In this document: one piece after another, positions 24,174 to 31,910 of the stretch
Layout of the letters: each line of letters opens with the position of its first letter
Numbering within the stretch: position 1 is the first letter of the stretch
From: Petralouisia muris
Lineage (GTDB): Bacteria; Bacillota; Clostridia; Lachnospirales; Lachnospiraceae
Length of the DNA stretch: 37,160 bases
Assembly (NCBI RefSeq): GCF_004793545.1
Contig: NZ_SRYA01000048.1
Location: 1 to 37,160, forward strand
Direction of reading: 5' to 3'
Notes under the pieces: model-generated
Told to the model about the DNA's origin: nothing
The model's input: the letters and a program-made list of their open reading frames with translations, nothing else
Databases searched by the model: none
Made by a program: the position numbers and the translations under genes

Positions 24174-25436
24174 TTATAACACTCTGCGCACCGTAATAAT
24201 CGGCCGATAGGTTGCATTATCATAAGCTACAATTCCGTACGCAGTTCCCTTGGCGTGAACAATCTGACCGTTGCCCATATAAATTGCCACATGTCCGGCG
24301 TAACAAATCAAATCTCCCGCCTGGGCGTTGGAATAGCTAACTTCCTGTCCCACAGAACGCTGGGAATAGGAATAACTGGGAATGCTTATCCCAAAATGCG
24401 CATACACATAACTAGTAAATCCACTGCAGTCTGCGCCGGTATTGGGATCTTTGCCGCCCCATACATATGGATTTCCCACAAAATTCATTGCATAATTGAC
24501 CACTGCGCTTCCGCTTACCCCTGTGCTGTATCCCGGGTTCTTATTTCCCCCGCCGCCGGAATTGCTGCTGTCAGAGGAACTGCCGCCGGAATTACTGCTG
24601 GCAGAATCACTGACATTGCTTGCGCCGGAATTGCTGCTGGCTCTGCTGGCAGCCGCTGCGGCCGCTGCAGCGGCTGCAGCACGCTGTTCCGCTTCTCTCC
24701 GCTCCCGTTCAATTCGTTCATTTTCCTGAGCAATAATGGTATCCTGTGCATTAATGGTATCCTGATATTTGGCTGCCAGCTCCTGGGCTGCTGCCAGCTT
24801 GGTCTGGAAATCTCCTACCTCATCCTTCTTCTGGGCTATGGTTGTCTCAAAATTTTCCCTTGCCACCTGATATTCCTGATGCTTTACCTCCAGAGCCTGA
24901 ATCTCTTCTTCCTGCTGCTTCTCTAACGCTGCCACCTGCTCCTTGGTGTTCTGGTATTCTGTCAAAAGCTCTCTGTCATAAGAATAAACTTCGTTGACAT
25001 ATTCTACCCGGTTCAAAAGATCTGCAATGCTTCCAGATTCCAGCAGACTGGTCAGCATGGCGGTGTCTCCCTTTTCATACATAAAGCGAATCCGCAGCTT
25101 CATCGCCTCATACTGATTCTGCTCATCTATTTTTGCCTGCTCCAAATCTGCCTTAGTCTGTTCTAACTCATCTTCTTTAACTGCCAGTTCTTCCTCTAAT
25201 GTGGACAGCTCTATCATAACGTTCACTAATTCTGCGTCCAATGCATTAATTTCACTGCGCAGCTGTTCCTGCTGTTCCTCGATCTGGTTAATCTCACTCT
25301 GCTTTGACTTTAAATTCGCTTCCGCCTCTTTTTTCTTCTGTTCCGCATCGGACTTCTTGTCCGCCATAGCTACGGAAAATTGTGACATTCCCATGACAAT
25401 TACCAGTACTGCTGCCAACAGTCTCTTTCTTCTCAT
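24174..25436 (-). CDS. Secreted NlpC/P60 peptidoglycan hydrolase (PcsB-like coiled coil)
   Basis: The protein cleaves peptidoglycan stem peptides outside the cell. The 420-residue sequence has a signal peptide (to about MADKK), a long coiled coil of about 230 residues as in PcsB/SagA proteins, then a poly-Ala run, a Ser/Asn/Gly-rich linker and the NlpC/P60 domain. The catalytic Cys is in ADCSGF, and the His residues lie in GHVAIYMG and QIVHAKG. The frame extends to 25484, but AGGAGA before ATG 25436 gives a proper signal peptide. PcsB-type proteins act at division or separation with FtsEX; no ftsEX lies here. Confidence 0.92.
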   Translation of the reverse strand: MRRKRLLAAVLVIVMGMSQFSVAMADKKSDAEQKKKEAEANLKSKQSEINQIEEQQEQLRSEINALDAELVNVMIELSTLEEELAVKEDELEQTKADLEQAKIDEQNQYEAMKLRIRFMYEKGDTAMLTSLLESGSIADLLNRVEYVNEVYSYDRELLTEYQNTKEQVAALEKQQEEEIQALEVKHQEYQVARENFETTIAQKKDEVGDFQTKLAAAQELAAKYQDTINAQDTIIAQENERIERERREAEQRAAAAAAAAAAASRASSNSGASNVSDSASSNSGGSSSDSSNSGGGGNKNPGYSTGVSGSAVVNYAMNFVGNPYVWGGKDPNTGADCSGFTSYVYAHFGISIPSYSYSQRSVGQEVSYSNAQAGDLICYAGHVAIYMGNGQIVHAKGTAYGIVAYDNATYRPIITVRRVL

Positions 25437-25516
25437 GCAAATCTCCTTTCTGAATGACCTTTCTATGTATTTGCAGGCAGGCATAACTCTTCTGCCTGAA
25501 TTTCTCGTACAAGGTG

Positions 25517-25545
25517 ATTATAACATCATCTTTCTCCGATAGCAA
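25517..25545 (-). promoter_or_regulatory. Promoter of the NlpC/P60-yqeY-cca operon
   Basis: On the minus strand TTGCTA (25540-25545) and a perfect TATAAT (25517-25522) are 17 bases apart. TTCTCCG/CGGAGAA arms (25532-25553) overlap the -35 and may be an operator. Confidence 0.6.
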
Positions 25546-25577
25546 CCGGAGAACATTTGTATTTTTTGTAAAATTTT

Positions 25578-25612
25578 GCGGACAGCAGAATTTTTTCGTT
25601 TCCGCTGCCCGC
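25578..25612 (-). terminator. Probable terminator of the LRR protein gene
   Basis: GCGGACAGC (25578-25586) pairs with GCTGCCCGC (25604-25612) with one G-T wobble. The minus-strand tail is AAAATTTTAC, a weak U-tract. Confidence 0.5.
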
Positions 25613-25626
25613 TTGATATCTTTCTT

Positions 25627-27981
25627 TTACTTTTTCGTTTTTACCTGTTTAGTTTTAGACCAGTCAGAATACATCTTCCTGGATTTGTTATTGATTTTCA
25701 CCGTCTTATAGGTGCGGATTCTAATATAATACTTCTTATTTCCTGTCAGTTTGCTGACTGTCTTGCTGGTAGTTTTGGTCTTCTTTACCAGAACTGTCTT
25801 GGTGGTTTTCCTGGTAAAGTTCTTGCTTGTAGAATATTGAATCTCGTATCCGGTCGTCTCTTTCGCCTGTTTTTTCCACGCCAGGGCAAAGCCTTTGGAT
25901 TTCTTTGTCACCTTCGTGATAGTAGTCCCTTTGGGATAAACCTTATAGCTTCTGCTTACCGTTCCCGTGTAGTCTCCCTGGAAGTTTATTTTCACATTGT
26001 AAACTCCCACTGCGGCTTTGCATTCGGAGAAATCCACCGTATAGTCCTGTCCGTCTGCCAGTTCATTTCCTTTTCTGTCCCTTACCAGCACAGAGGGCTT
26101 ATTTACGTTTCCGCTCCATTCAAATTCTGTGTCGGAAAGCTTCACCTTTTCCACTCCTCTGATACTTGATTTCTCTCCCTCTTTTCCGCAGACCTTACAG
26201 ATATCCCGGATGATTCCGTCTTTCTTAAAAGATGCTTTACGCTCCGCCTGTTCCTCAAAATCATGTCCCAGGGCTGGGGTATCTTTTATATACTGATGAC
26301 CGCATTTTCCGCAGACACAATGCACTGCTCCGCCGACTCTGCAGTCGGCCTGCCGCAGCAAGGTTTCTTTATAATTATGGCTGCAGTTTTTTGTGCTGTC
26401 CGGCTCTTCATCCTTGGGAGGAGTTGGCATTGGCGTGGGAGTTGGGGTAGGGGTTGGCGTGGGGGTGGGATCGGTTGGATTCTCTGGGTCTGGCGGGGTT
26501 GGCGTGGGGGTGGGGTCAGGCTGTTCAGGTTCCGGCGGATTTTTATCCGGAAGAGGATCCCCTTCATAAATATAAGGAATATTTTTTTCTTGTGCGTATC
26601 TCTCTCCGGCGCTATCCTTAATTACTATCATCCAAAAATCCTTATCTCGGTAATAGCTCAAATCATCCCTAATCGTCTTAACACTGGCCGGCACCTTCAG
26701 ATACTTTCCAGCCCGATTGTAAATCGAATACGCTTCTGCAACCTCTACTCCATCTGGAATTACCATCATCTCCCGTCCGTTTGGCGCGGCAATTATCCTC
26801 TTCCCTGTCTTATCCAGGATAAATCCATCTTTGGACATAATCTCAGGATTATCTTCTGCCACTACAAATTCCTGGATAGAATTGCAGCTTTCAAAAGGAC
26901 ATCCCTTCCATATTCCTGTTGAATAGCTTGCAGGAATTGTAAGCTTGGTTAAACCATCGCTTCCTAAAAATCCGCTTGGCGCAATCAATGTAACAGTGTC
27001 AGGCATCACATACTCTCCCTGCTTTCCGCCCGGATATGTGATTATGGTAGTTTTATCCTTGTTATATAAAACATCATTTTCCACCACGCAATACGTTCCT
27101 TCTCCGTTTGCAGCGCGCATAGTAATCTTAGACAGGTTTCTGCAATATATAAATGGATTACTCTCCGGCACTTCCAGTCCCTGGGGCAGTGAGACCTCCG
27201 ACAAATTCGTCTGGGAGAAGGCTGCATTCCCTATTGTCTTTAACGTATCAGGAAAATTAACGGTTGTTAGATTGATGCTTTCTTCAAATACGCTTCCTTC
27301 TATCGTTTCCAATCCCTCCGGTAATTCCAGAGACGTCAAACTGGTGCATTGATCAAATGCACTTCCTCCAATTTCCTTCAGCCCTTCCGCCAGCGTCACC
27401 TTCTCCAGGCTGCTGCAGGCAATAAATGCGCTTTTCTCTATCCGTGCCAAGCTGCCTGGCAATATTACTTCTTTTAAACTTTCGCAGCTGGAAAACGCTC
27501 CTTCTCCCATACTCGCAAGTCCCTCCGGCAGTACTGCCTGTTCCAGCTTTTCACAATCTGTAAAAGCATTCTTCCCAATACTTTTCAGACTGCTTGGCAA
27601 CACGATTTCCGTAAGCTGCCTGCAACGCGTAAAAGCCATATCTCCGATTTTCTCTAGCCCTTCCGGAAGCGTTACTTTCGTCAAATTAGGGCATTCTGCA
27701 AATAGTTCAGAACTGTTGCCCTTTTTTCCTACCGCTGTTACCTCTTTTCCATTAATTGCAGCAGGAATACGGATTTCTGTACAGTCTTTCGCCCACTCAT
27801 GGATTCCTGTAACTACATATGTGTCCGTTTCCCTGTCTATTTCTAAATAGAAATCATTGGCTGCTTCCGCAATACTTCCTGACGTCCCAGAAATTTCCTG
27901 CCCATAAGCTTCCATCGGCGGCAATCCGGAACAAGCCAATACTGCCGCCATCCAAAAACATAATATTCTTCTCCACTTCAT
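25627..27981 (-). CDS. Secreted BspA-type leucine-rich repeat protein
   Basis: The 784-residue surface or secreted protein has a signal peptide (cut near MEAYGQ). A domain of about eight LRR_5/BspA repeats follows (LTKVTLPEGLEKIGDMAFTR and relatives). Next come further repeat-like segments and a Pro/Thr spacer with a long PTPTPTP run. A Cys-rich double-CxxC segment (CSHNYK, CVCGKCGH, CKVCGK) follows, then an Ig/Fn3-like region and a very basic Lys/Thr-rich tail (TKQVKTKK). It has no LPXTG or membrane anchor, so attachment may be by the basic end or by other means. It starts at ATG 27981 behind AGGAGG with its own promoter. Such proteins are common in gut Clostridia and are thought to act in adhesion. 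Confidence 0.88.
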   Translation of the reverse strand: MKWRRILCFWMAAVLACSGLPPMEAYGQEISGTSGSIAEAANDFYLEIDRETDTYVVTGIHEWAKDCTEIRIPAAINGKEVTAVGKKGNSSELFAECPNLTKVTLPEGLEKIGDMAFTRCRQLTEIVLPSSLKSIGKNAFTDCEKLEQAVLPEGLASMGEGAFSSCESLKEVILPGSLARIEKSAFIACSSLEKVTLAEGLKEIGGSAFDQCTSLTSLELPEGLETIEGSVFEESINLTTVNFPDTLKTIGNAAFSQTNLSEVSLPQGLEVPESNPFIYCRNLSKITMRAANGEGTYCVVENDVLYNKDKTTIITYPGGKQGEYVMPDTVTLIAPSGFLGSDGLTKLTIPASYSTGIWKGCPFESCNSIQEFVVAEDNPEIMSKDGFILDKTGKRIIAAPNGREMMVIPDGVEVAEAYSIYNRAGKYLKVPASVKTIRDDLSYYRDKDFWMIVIKDSAGERYAQEKNIPYIYEGDPLPDKNPPEPEQPDPTPTPTPPDPENPTDPTPTPTPTPTPTPMPTPPKDEEPDSTKNCSHNYKETLLRQADCRVGGAVHCVCGKCGHQYIKDTPALGHDFEEQAERKASFKKDGIIRDICKVCGKEGEKSSIRGVEKVKLSDTEFEWSGNVNKPSVLVRDRKGNELADGQDYTVDFSECKAAVGVYNVKINFQGDYTGTVSRSYKVYPKGTTITKVTKKSKGFALAWKKQAKETTGYEIQYSTSKNFTRKTTKTVLVKKTKTTSKTVSKLTGNKKYYIRIRTYKTVKINNKSRKMYSDWSKTKQVKTKK

Positions 27982-28039
27982 CTCTTTCCCTCCTGCCTGA
28001 CATTCATCAGCATACTGTATTTTGTAAAATATTACTTAT

Positions 28040-28068
28040 ATTTTAAGCCAGAAACCGGAAGATTTCAA
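28040..28068 (-). promoter_or_regulatory. Promoter of the LRR protein gene
   Basis: On the minus strand TTGAAA (28063-28068) and TAAAAT (28040-28045) are 17 bases apart, about 60 bases before the ATG. Confidence 0.55.
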
Positions 28069-28148
28069 GAGAATTTCAGGAGATATAAAATTTATAGTGT
28101 AAATAATTTTTCAAACACGCTCTAAACTCCACGCTGCCCAAAAGCAGG

Positions 28149-28176
28149 GCTGGCAAAAAGTCATCCTTTTGCCAGC
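28149..28176 (-). terminator. Hairpin after sipL, probable terminator
   Basis: GCTGGCAAAA (28149-28158) pairs perfectly with 28167-28176 over eight bases, seven bases past the sipL stop. No clear U-tract follows. Confidence 0.55.
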
Positions 28177-28183
28177 AGTTCCT

Positions 28184-29743
28184 TTATCCCACAGTTTTGA
28201 TAATCAGTATCTTATCTCCTCCTTTAATTTGTTCCGACGGAAGCTGGTTGGTTGTTACAATTTCTGAAATCGTCGTATAGTTTTCCTTGGCAATATTCCA
28301 GAGCTTATCTCCATCCTTAGCTATGTAACCAATAATTCCTGGGCTTTCCTGCAGTTCTTCCATATTCAAAGGCTCCTGTTCCACCTCTGTAATCTTGTGC
28401 ACCTTCTGCTGCTCAAACACAATGCAGTTTAATCCCAGCACTGCTTTCACTTCCACCTGGCTGCTGTCTGTCATCACGGTGGTAAGTTGATCGATTCCCG
28501 TCTGCAAATGATACCGGCAGCTGTCATTAATTCCGGGGACCTCAATCAGATAATGGAAGGGAAGAATATCCTTCATGGATGCAACCGGCATTCGATCATC
28601 TGCTGTCACATACAAAATATTCATCTGCAGGGTTCCTTCTACCTGAATTCCTCCTTCTACAATTTCTGTCTGCTCTACCACTGCATTTCCCTCGCTGGCG
28701 CAGATTTGCAGAATAGGCTCCTGATTTTTATCCAGACTCATTTTCTCCACAATCTTACATTTGGAAGCATTGCGCAGCAGCAGCTTTTCAAAAACAGACT
28801 CCTGATACACCGGCGTCAGTTTTTCATTGGTGGCATACAGATCTGCCACAATCCGGTCTTCTTCCTCTGTAAATACCTGCAGTTCCAAATCCAATACCAG
28901 CTCTAAATGGAGCATGCGTTCTTCTCCGTCGTAATCCGGCTTAGCTTCCAGTTCTATCCCTGCAATATCATAGGAAATATCGCAGATCATATCATCGCTG
29001 CATCCATTGCATTCAATAATGCCTGTAAAGGGCAGGGCAGTTTCCATCCACTGTAAATGTTCTTCTTCCTCCTCTCCTTCATATAGAACAAACACTAATG
29101 CTTCTCCCTTGATGTTCAGCTGCCCGTCAAACAAACGCATTTCCACACTTCGAAGCTGCACGCTTTTCCACAATACCTGCCGGATATTGGGCTTATTGGA
29201 AGGCAGGACAATCTCTTCTTTAAACCGATAAGTATCTTTCTTTGCCAAAAACAGCTGCATGGCTGACAGTTTATCCTCCAGAAGCTGTATACCTCCTTCC
29301 CGTTCTGCCCCTGTAATCACATCTTCATCATAAATTTCATCTATGACAGCCTTCAGCACCACCAAAGCCTTCACGCTGAGCTTTCTGGAATTGATAATTC
29401 CTATGGATAAATCTTCCATTTCCCAGCTCATCCTGGCGGTATCGTACTCATTGGCCCCATCGATGGCAAGACTTTCCTGAAAGGGAATTTCCCCGTTCAT
29501 GCTGTTTATCTTTCCTTCCTCCTGATCACTGCGGTACAGCAAAGAAAATTTCAGCACGCCTTTCAGCCATACGTGATCCTGGGTAATGGTGGTTTCATCC
29601 AGCCTGATTTCTCCTTTATCCAGAATAATCCGTATCAAATCCGGTTTGGTATCTGGTACATTAAAATCATCATCCAGTGTAATCTGTGTCACAGCTTTTC
29701 CTTTTTCCCGGTTCATATGTATATATTTTTTCGATAATTCCAA
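28184..29743 (-). CDS. sipL: SPOCS (DUF3794) + LysM spore protein, SipL-like
   Basis: SipL-type proteins sit at the forespore surface, bind SpoIVA and are needed for coat assembly in Clostridia. The protein is about 519 residues if started at TTG 29743 (MELSKKYIHMNREKGK) and carries several SPOCS/DUF3794 repeats (DDDFNVPDTKPDLIRIILDKGEIR, and VEGTLQMNILYV near the third). A C-terminal LysM domain follows (YIAKDGDKLWNIAKENYTT), matching the length and domain order of Clostridioides difficile SipL. The frame stretches to an ATG at 29806, but GGAG lies nine bases before TTG 29743 and that start gives the conserved N-terminus. It follows veg. Confidence 0.88.
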   Translation of the reverse strand: MELSKKYIHMNREKGKAVTQITLDDDFNVPDTKPDLIRIILDKGEIRLDETTITQDHVWLKGVLKFSLLYRSDQEEGKINSMNGEIPFQESLAIDGANEYDTARMSWEMEDLSIGIINSRKLSVKALVVLKAVIDEIYDEDVITGAEREGGIQLLEDKLSAMQLFLAKKDTYRFKEEIVLPSNKPNIRQVLWKSVQLRSVEMRLFDGQLNIKGEALVFVLYEGEEEEEHLQWMETALPFTGIIECNGCSDDMICDISYDIAGIELEAKPDYDGEERMLHLELVLDLELQVFTEEEDRIVADLYATNEKLTPVYQESVFEKLLLRNASKCKIVEKMSLDKNQEPILQICASEGNAVVEQTEIVEGGIQVEGTLQMNILYVTADDRMPVASMKDILPFHYLIEVPGINDSCRYHLQTGIDQLTTVMTDSSQVEVKAVLGLNCIVFEQQKVHKITEVEQEPLNMEELQESPGIIGYIAKDGDKLWNIAKENYTTISEIVTTNQLPSEQIKGGDKILIIKTVG

Positions 29744-29816
29744 AATAAAAACGCTCCAATCCTGAATATTTGTACATTTTATTCCGAATTGAAGCATTTT
29801 ATTCATTTTACTTTCA

Positions 29817-30065
29817 TTAGCATAATTTCATTCTGATATCCCTTGTCAACACATCGGCATAACTGAAAGAAAGTAACTGCGGTGGATTTTTCTCATTGTC
29901 ATCATCTACCAATATGGTAAAAACCGACGGGTAGGCTCCTTTGATAACTCCTTCCTGAATGTCAACCCTGTTGCGGCCCCTGTCCAACTGAATCATGACT
30001 TTGTTGCCCAGCTGTCCTGATACAGATGCACGGACTTTGTTAATATCTGCCTGCTGTACTGCCAT
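29817..30065 (-). CDS. veg: Veg family protein
   Basis: Veg is a small conserved Firmicute protein. In Bacillus subtilis it has been linked to biofilm gene control and spore germination, but its biochemistry is not known. The 82-residue sequence starts MAVQQADINKVRASVSGQLG and contains the family core VMIQLDRGRNRVDIQEGVIKGAYPSVF, here only partly quoted as evidence. AGAGGTGGAAAG before ATG 30065 rules out the GTG at 30074. It is transcribed from one of the strongest promoters in the window, as is veg in Bacillus. Confidence 0.92.
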   Translation of the reverse strand: MAVQQADINKVRASVSGQLGNKVMIQLDRGRNRVDIQEGVIKGAYPSVFTILVDDDNEKNPPQLLSFSYADVLTRDIRMKLC

Positions 30066-30189
30066 TCTTTCCACCTCTATTCTATTTCTTTCTCCGGAAC
30101 ATTCCCTGCCGTTCTGTCTCAGGCAAAGCTTTGTCCGCGGGGCAGTTCCATAAAGAAACTGATGTTTCCTGTTCTGGTAACACTTGTTT

Positions 30190-30218
30190 AGTATACCACC
30201 GTGTTAAAATATTGTCAA
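30190..30218 (-). promoter_or_regulatory. Strong promoter of veg
   Basis: On the minus strand a perfect TTGACA (30213-30218) and TATACT (30190-30195) are 17 bases apart. The leader is about 120 bases and contains complementary arms (GGAACTGCC near 30150, GGCAGGGAATGTTCC near 30105), so a structured 5' end is likely. Confidence 0.8.
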
Positions 30219-30261
30219 AGGGAAATGTAAGATAAAATTCGACAGGAAATTCGGACCTGGA

Positions 30262-30918
30262 TTAATACTGATTTGGGTCAAATTCCAGATAAACATTATT
30301 TCTTCCGATTTTTTCTCTGATATATTTTTCATTTTGAGGCACATAAATATTGTCATTATCCAAAGCAATAAAATCTCCATCTGCCGTCAGAAATGAATTA
30401 ATTCCATACTGCCTTGCAATATAAACATGCTTTGCATCGTTCGTCCCAAGAATATTTCCAGATGCATCCCGTATTTTTAACATTTCTTCAAATGCCTCTG
30501 TATCAGTCTCATATTCAAGGAGATCACTGCTTGTCCGAATAATATGTAGCAATTGATTTTGTGAAATTTTGATGTCAGTAAGAATTTCTGGATGGGCACG
30601 ATTAATTAATTTCTTCAGTTTCTTCTGATTTACTTTTCCGTGCTCTTTCGCTTGTGATAGATAATTTTCCGCATACTGGTCATAAAAAGCCTTTTCATTC
30701 ACATGAACTGCTTCAGATAAAACCATTTCCGAGTGATACAATGTTGTATTATTATTCAAGCAGTCACTCATAAACTCTTTCATCGGGTTATAAGAAAGAT
30801 TTCCATTATAAACAGCAATCCATGCACTTGTATCAACATACAGATCTGATGGAAAACTGTCAAAATCTTTATAAGCGTTGCCACGTTTTTCCAATGTAAA
30901 TATTGATGCCTGATTCAA
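30262..30918 (-). CDS. PIN-domain RNase, probable toxin
   Basis: The 218-residue protein has the PIN metal-binding acids in order: Asp29 (YVDTSAW), Glu69 (VLSEAVH), Asp161 (GTNDAKHVYIA) and Asp180/Asp182 (FLTADGDF). PIN enzymes cut RNA and are often toxins paired with a small antitoxin encoded directly upstream. It starts at TTG 30918 behind AGGGGGG, and this start overlaps the stop of the 59-aa gene (TTGA). It is the third gene of an AT-rich operon with the 59-aa and 204-aa proteins. At 218 residues it is longer than typical VapC (about 130), with a helical insert at about 75-155. Confidence 0.85.
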   Translation of the reverse strand: MNQASIFTLEKRGNAYKDFDSFPSDLYVDTSAWIAVYNGNLSYNPMKEFMSDCLNNNTTLYHSEMVLSEAVHVNEKAFYDQYAENYLSQAKEHGKVNQKKLKKLINRAHPEILTDIKISQNQLLHIIRTSSDLLEYETDTEAFEEMLKIRDASGNILGTNDAKHVYIARQYGINSFLTADGDFIALDNDNIYVPQNEKYIREKIGRNNVYLEFDPNQY

Positions 30919-31094
30919 CGGTAATCCCCCCTGAGTTCCTTAAGATTCTCCATCCTTTTCTCATTTATTGCGGGCTCCTCCTCAATAGAAGAAAACATTT
31001 TTAAAAAAGCTTCCTTCCGTTCTGCCTGCGGATAACTATAAATTCCCATAGGAACATATCCCGTTTTCTCCCTTGGCAAAGTAAGCCTCTTCAT
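30915..31094 (-). CDS. 59-aa protein upstream of the PIN gene, candidate antitoxin
   Basis: A 59-codon gene runs from ATG 31094 (AGGAGA seven bases upstream) to a TGA that overlaps the TTG start of the PIN gene by four bases. It begins MKRLTLPREKTGYVPMGIYS and ends ENLKELRGDYR. Its size, position and overlap are those of a PIN antitoxin, but I see no standard ribbon-helix-helix or AbrB fold. I do not recognise the family. Confidence 0.75.
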   Translation of the reverse strand: MKRLTLPREKTGYVPMGIYSYPQAERKEAFLKMFSSIEEEPAINEKRMENLKELRGDYR

Positions 31095-31097
31095 ATC

Positions 31098-31709
31098 TTA
31101 TCTCCTTATTACACTATAACATCCGTCTCGCTCTTTATCCATATTGCTCTGCACATCATGCAACATATCTTCAATTGTCCCTTTTTCCGATTTATTCAAC
31201 ACCCACTGATAATAATATTTACCCACATCTGATACTAATGGCTCTATCTTAAATTCACCGAACAATTCACCACTATTCACCAGAAAACGGTATCCCACAC
31301 CGCAAATATCATCATCCAAAGGCATAAATTTTTCCTCAAAAAACTGCTTACTCTCAGCATGAGAATTATCAGTGTCTGATATTCCCTCAATATTCACCAA
31401 ATATTGATTCTCATCATCAATGAGTAATGCATTCAGCACAGTTGAAAATTGAAGTTGTATAGCTTCGATATCAAACCCATCCTCCAAATGTGAAGCAAAA
31501 GTAATTTGCTGGGGTTCAATTAAAAGATTTTTCTTTCCGTTAACTAATGATATAGCCGCTACATGAAGCTCTGACATAATAAGTTTTGCATTTTTAAATT
31601 GACTTTCCCTTAAATTCTCAATAATTGCTGATAATTTCTTCTCAGACAATTGCCCCATAACATATGGTATCGTGATTCTCAAATCACACCATTTTATATC
31701 TTCTTTCAT
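31098..31709 (-). CDS. Hypothetical 204-aa protein, first gene of the PIN operon
   Basis: I do not recognise this protein. It is acidic, soluble and probably alpha/beta. It has an N-terminal helical stretch (LSEKKLSAIIENLRESQF), a beta-rich middle (AAISLVNGKKNLLIEPQQITF, shown in part, and IQLQFSTVLNALL) and a GVGYRFLVNSGELFGEFKIEP segment, quoted in part. AAAGGGG eight bases before ATG 31709 is better than the TTG at 31724. It ends three bases before the 59-aa gene, so the three are one operon. A sensor, chaperone or antitoxin-partner role is only a guess. Confidence 0.8.
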   Translation of the reverse strand: MKEDIKWCDLRITIPYVMGQLSEKKLSAIIENLRESQFKNAKLIMSELHVAAISLVNGKKNLLIEPQQITFASHLEDGFDIEAIQLQFSTVLNALLIDDENQYLVNIEGISDTDNSHAESKQFFEEKFMPLDDDICGVGYRFLVNSGELFGEFKIEPLVSDVGKYYYQWVLNKSEKGTIEDMLHDVQSNMDKERDGCYSVIRR

Positions 31710-31748
31710 CCTATCCCCTTTCAATCTTTCACCTTATAATTTTCTTCT

Positions 31749-31777
31749 ATTATATGCTATTTTCCCTGAAATTACAA
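31749..31777 (-). promoter_or_regulatory. Promoter of the PIN operon
   Basis: On the minus strand TTGTAA (31772-31777) and a perfect TATAAT (31749-31754) are 17 bases apart, 40 bases before the 204-aa gene. Confidence 0.6.
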
Positions 31778-31818
31778 TTATTTAATTTAAAATTCCCATA
31801 AAATACCGCTTCCAAACA

Positions 31819-31846
31819 GAACAAACGTATGGTATAATTTACCATA
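31819..31846 (+). promoter_or_regulatory. dinB promoter region with LexA-like box and palindrome
   Basis: A perfect TATAAT (31833-31838) lies about 60 bases before dinB; the -35 is weak (TTCCAA, 31810-31815). GAACAAACGTAT (31819-31830) resembles the Gram-positive LexA box GAAC-N4-GTTC with two mismatches in the second half. TATGGTA-taatt-TACCATA (31828-31846) is a perfect 7-bp inverted repeat wrapped around the -10. Either or both may repress dinB. Confidence 0.5.
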
Positions 31847-31859
31847 AGGAGGGATCCTG

Positions 31860-31910
31860 ATGGTTATTATCACGATACGCTGCGAGGTGATCCAATGGAC
31901 CAAAAATTAA
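31860..31910 (+). CDS. Possible 16-aa leader peptide overlapping dinB
   Basis: ATG 31860 has a strong AGGAGGG six bases upstream and opens MVIITIRCEVIQWTKN, ending at TAA 31908-31910, past the dinB ATG (31895) in another frame. The dinB ribosome binding site (GAGGTGATC) lies inside it. It may couple or limit dinB translation. Confidence 0.4.
   Translation: MVIITIRCEVIQWTKN

Noticed and set aside
29744-29816. Sigma-E-type promoter before sipL
   Set aside because: I looked for a -10 like CATACAAT with a matching -35; only a poor match was found, so I do not report it although sipL is sigma-E controlled in relatives.
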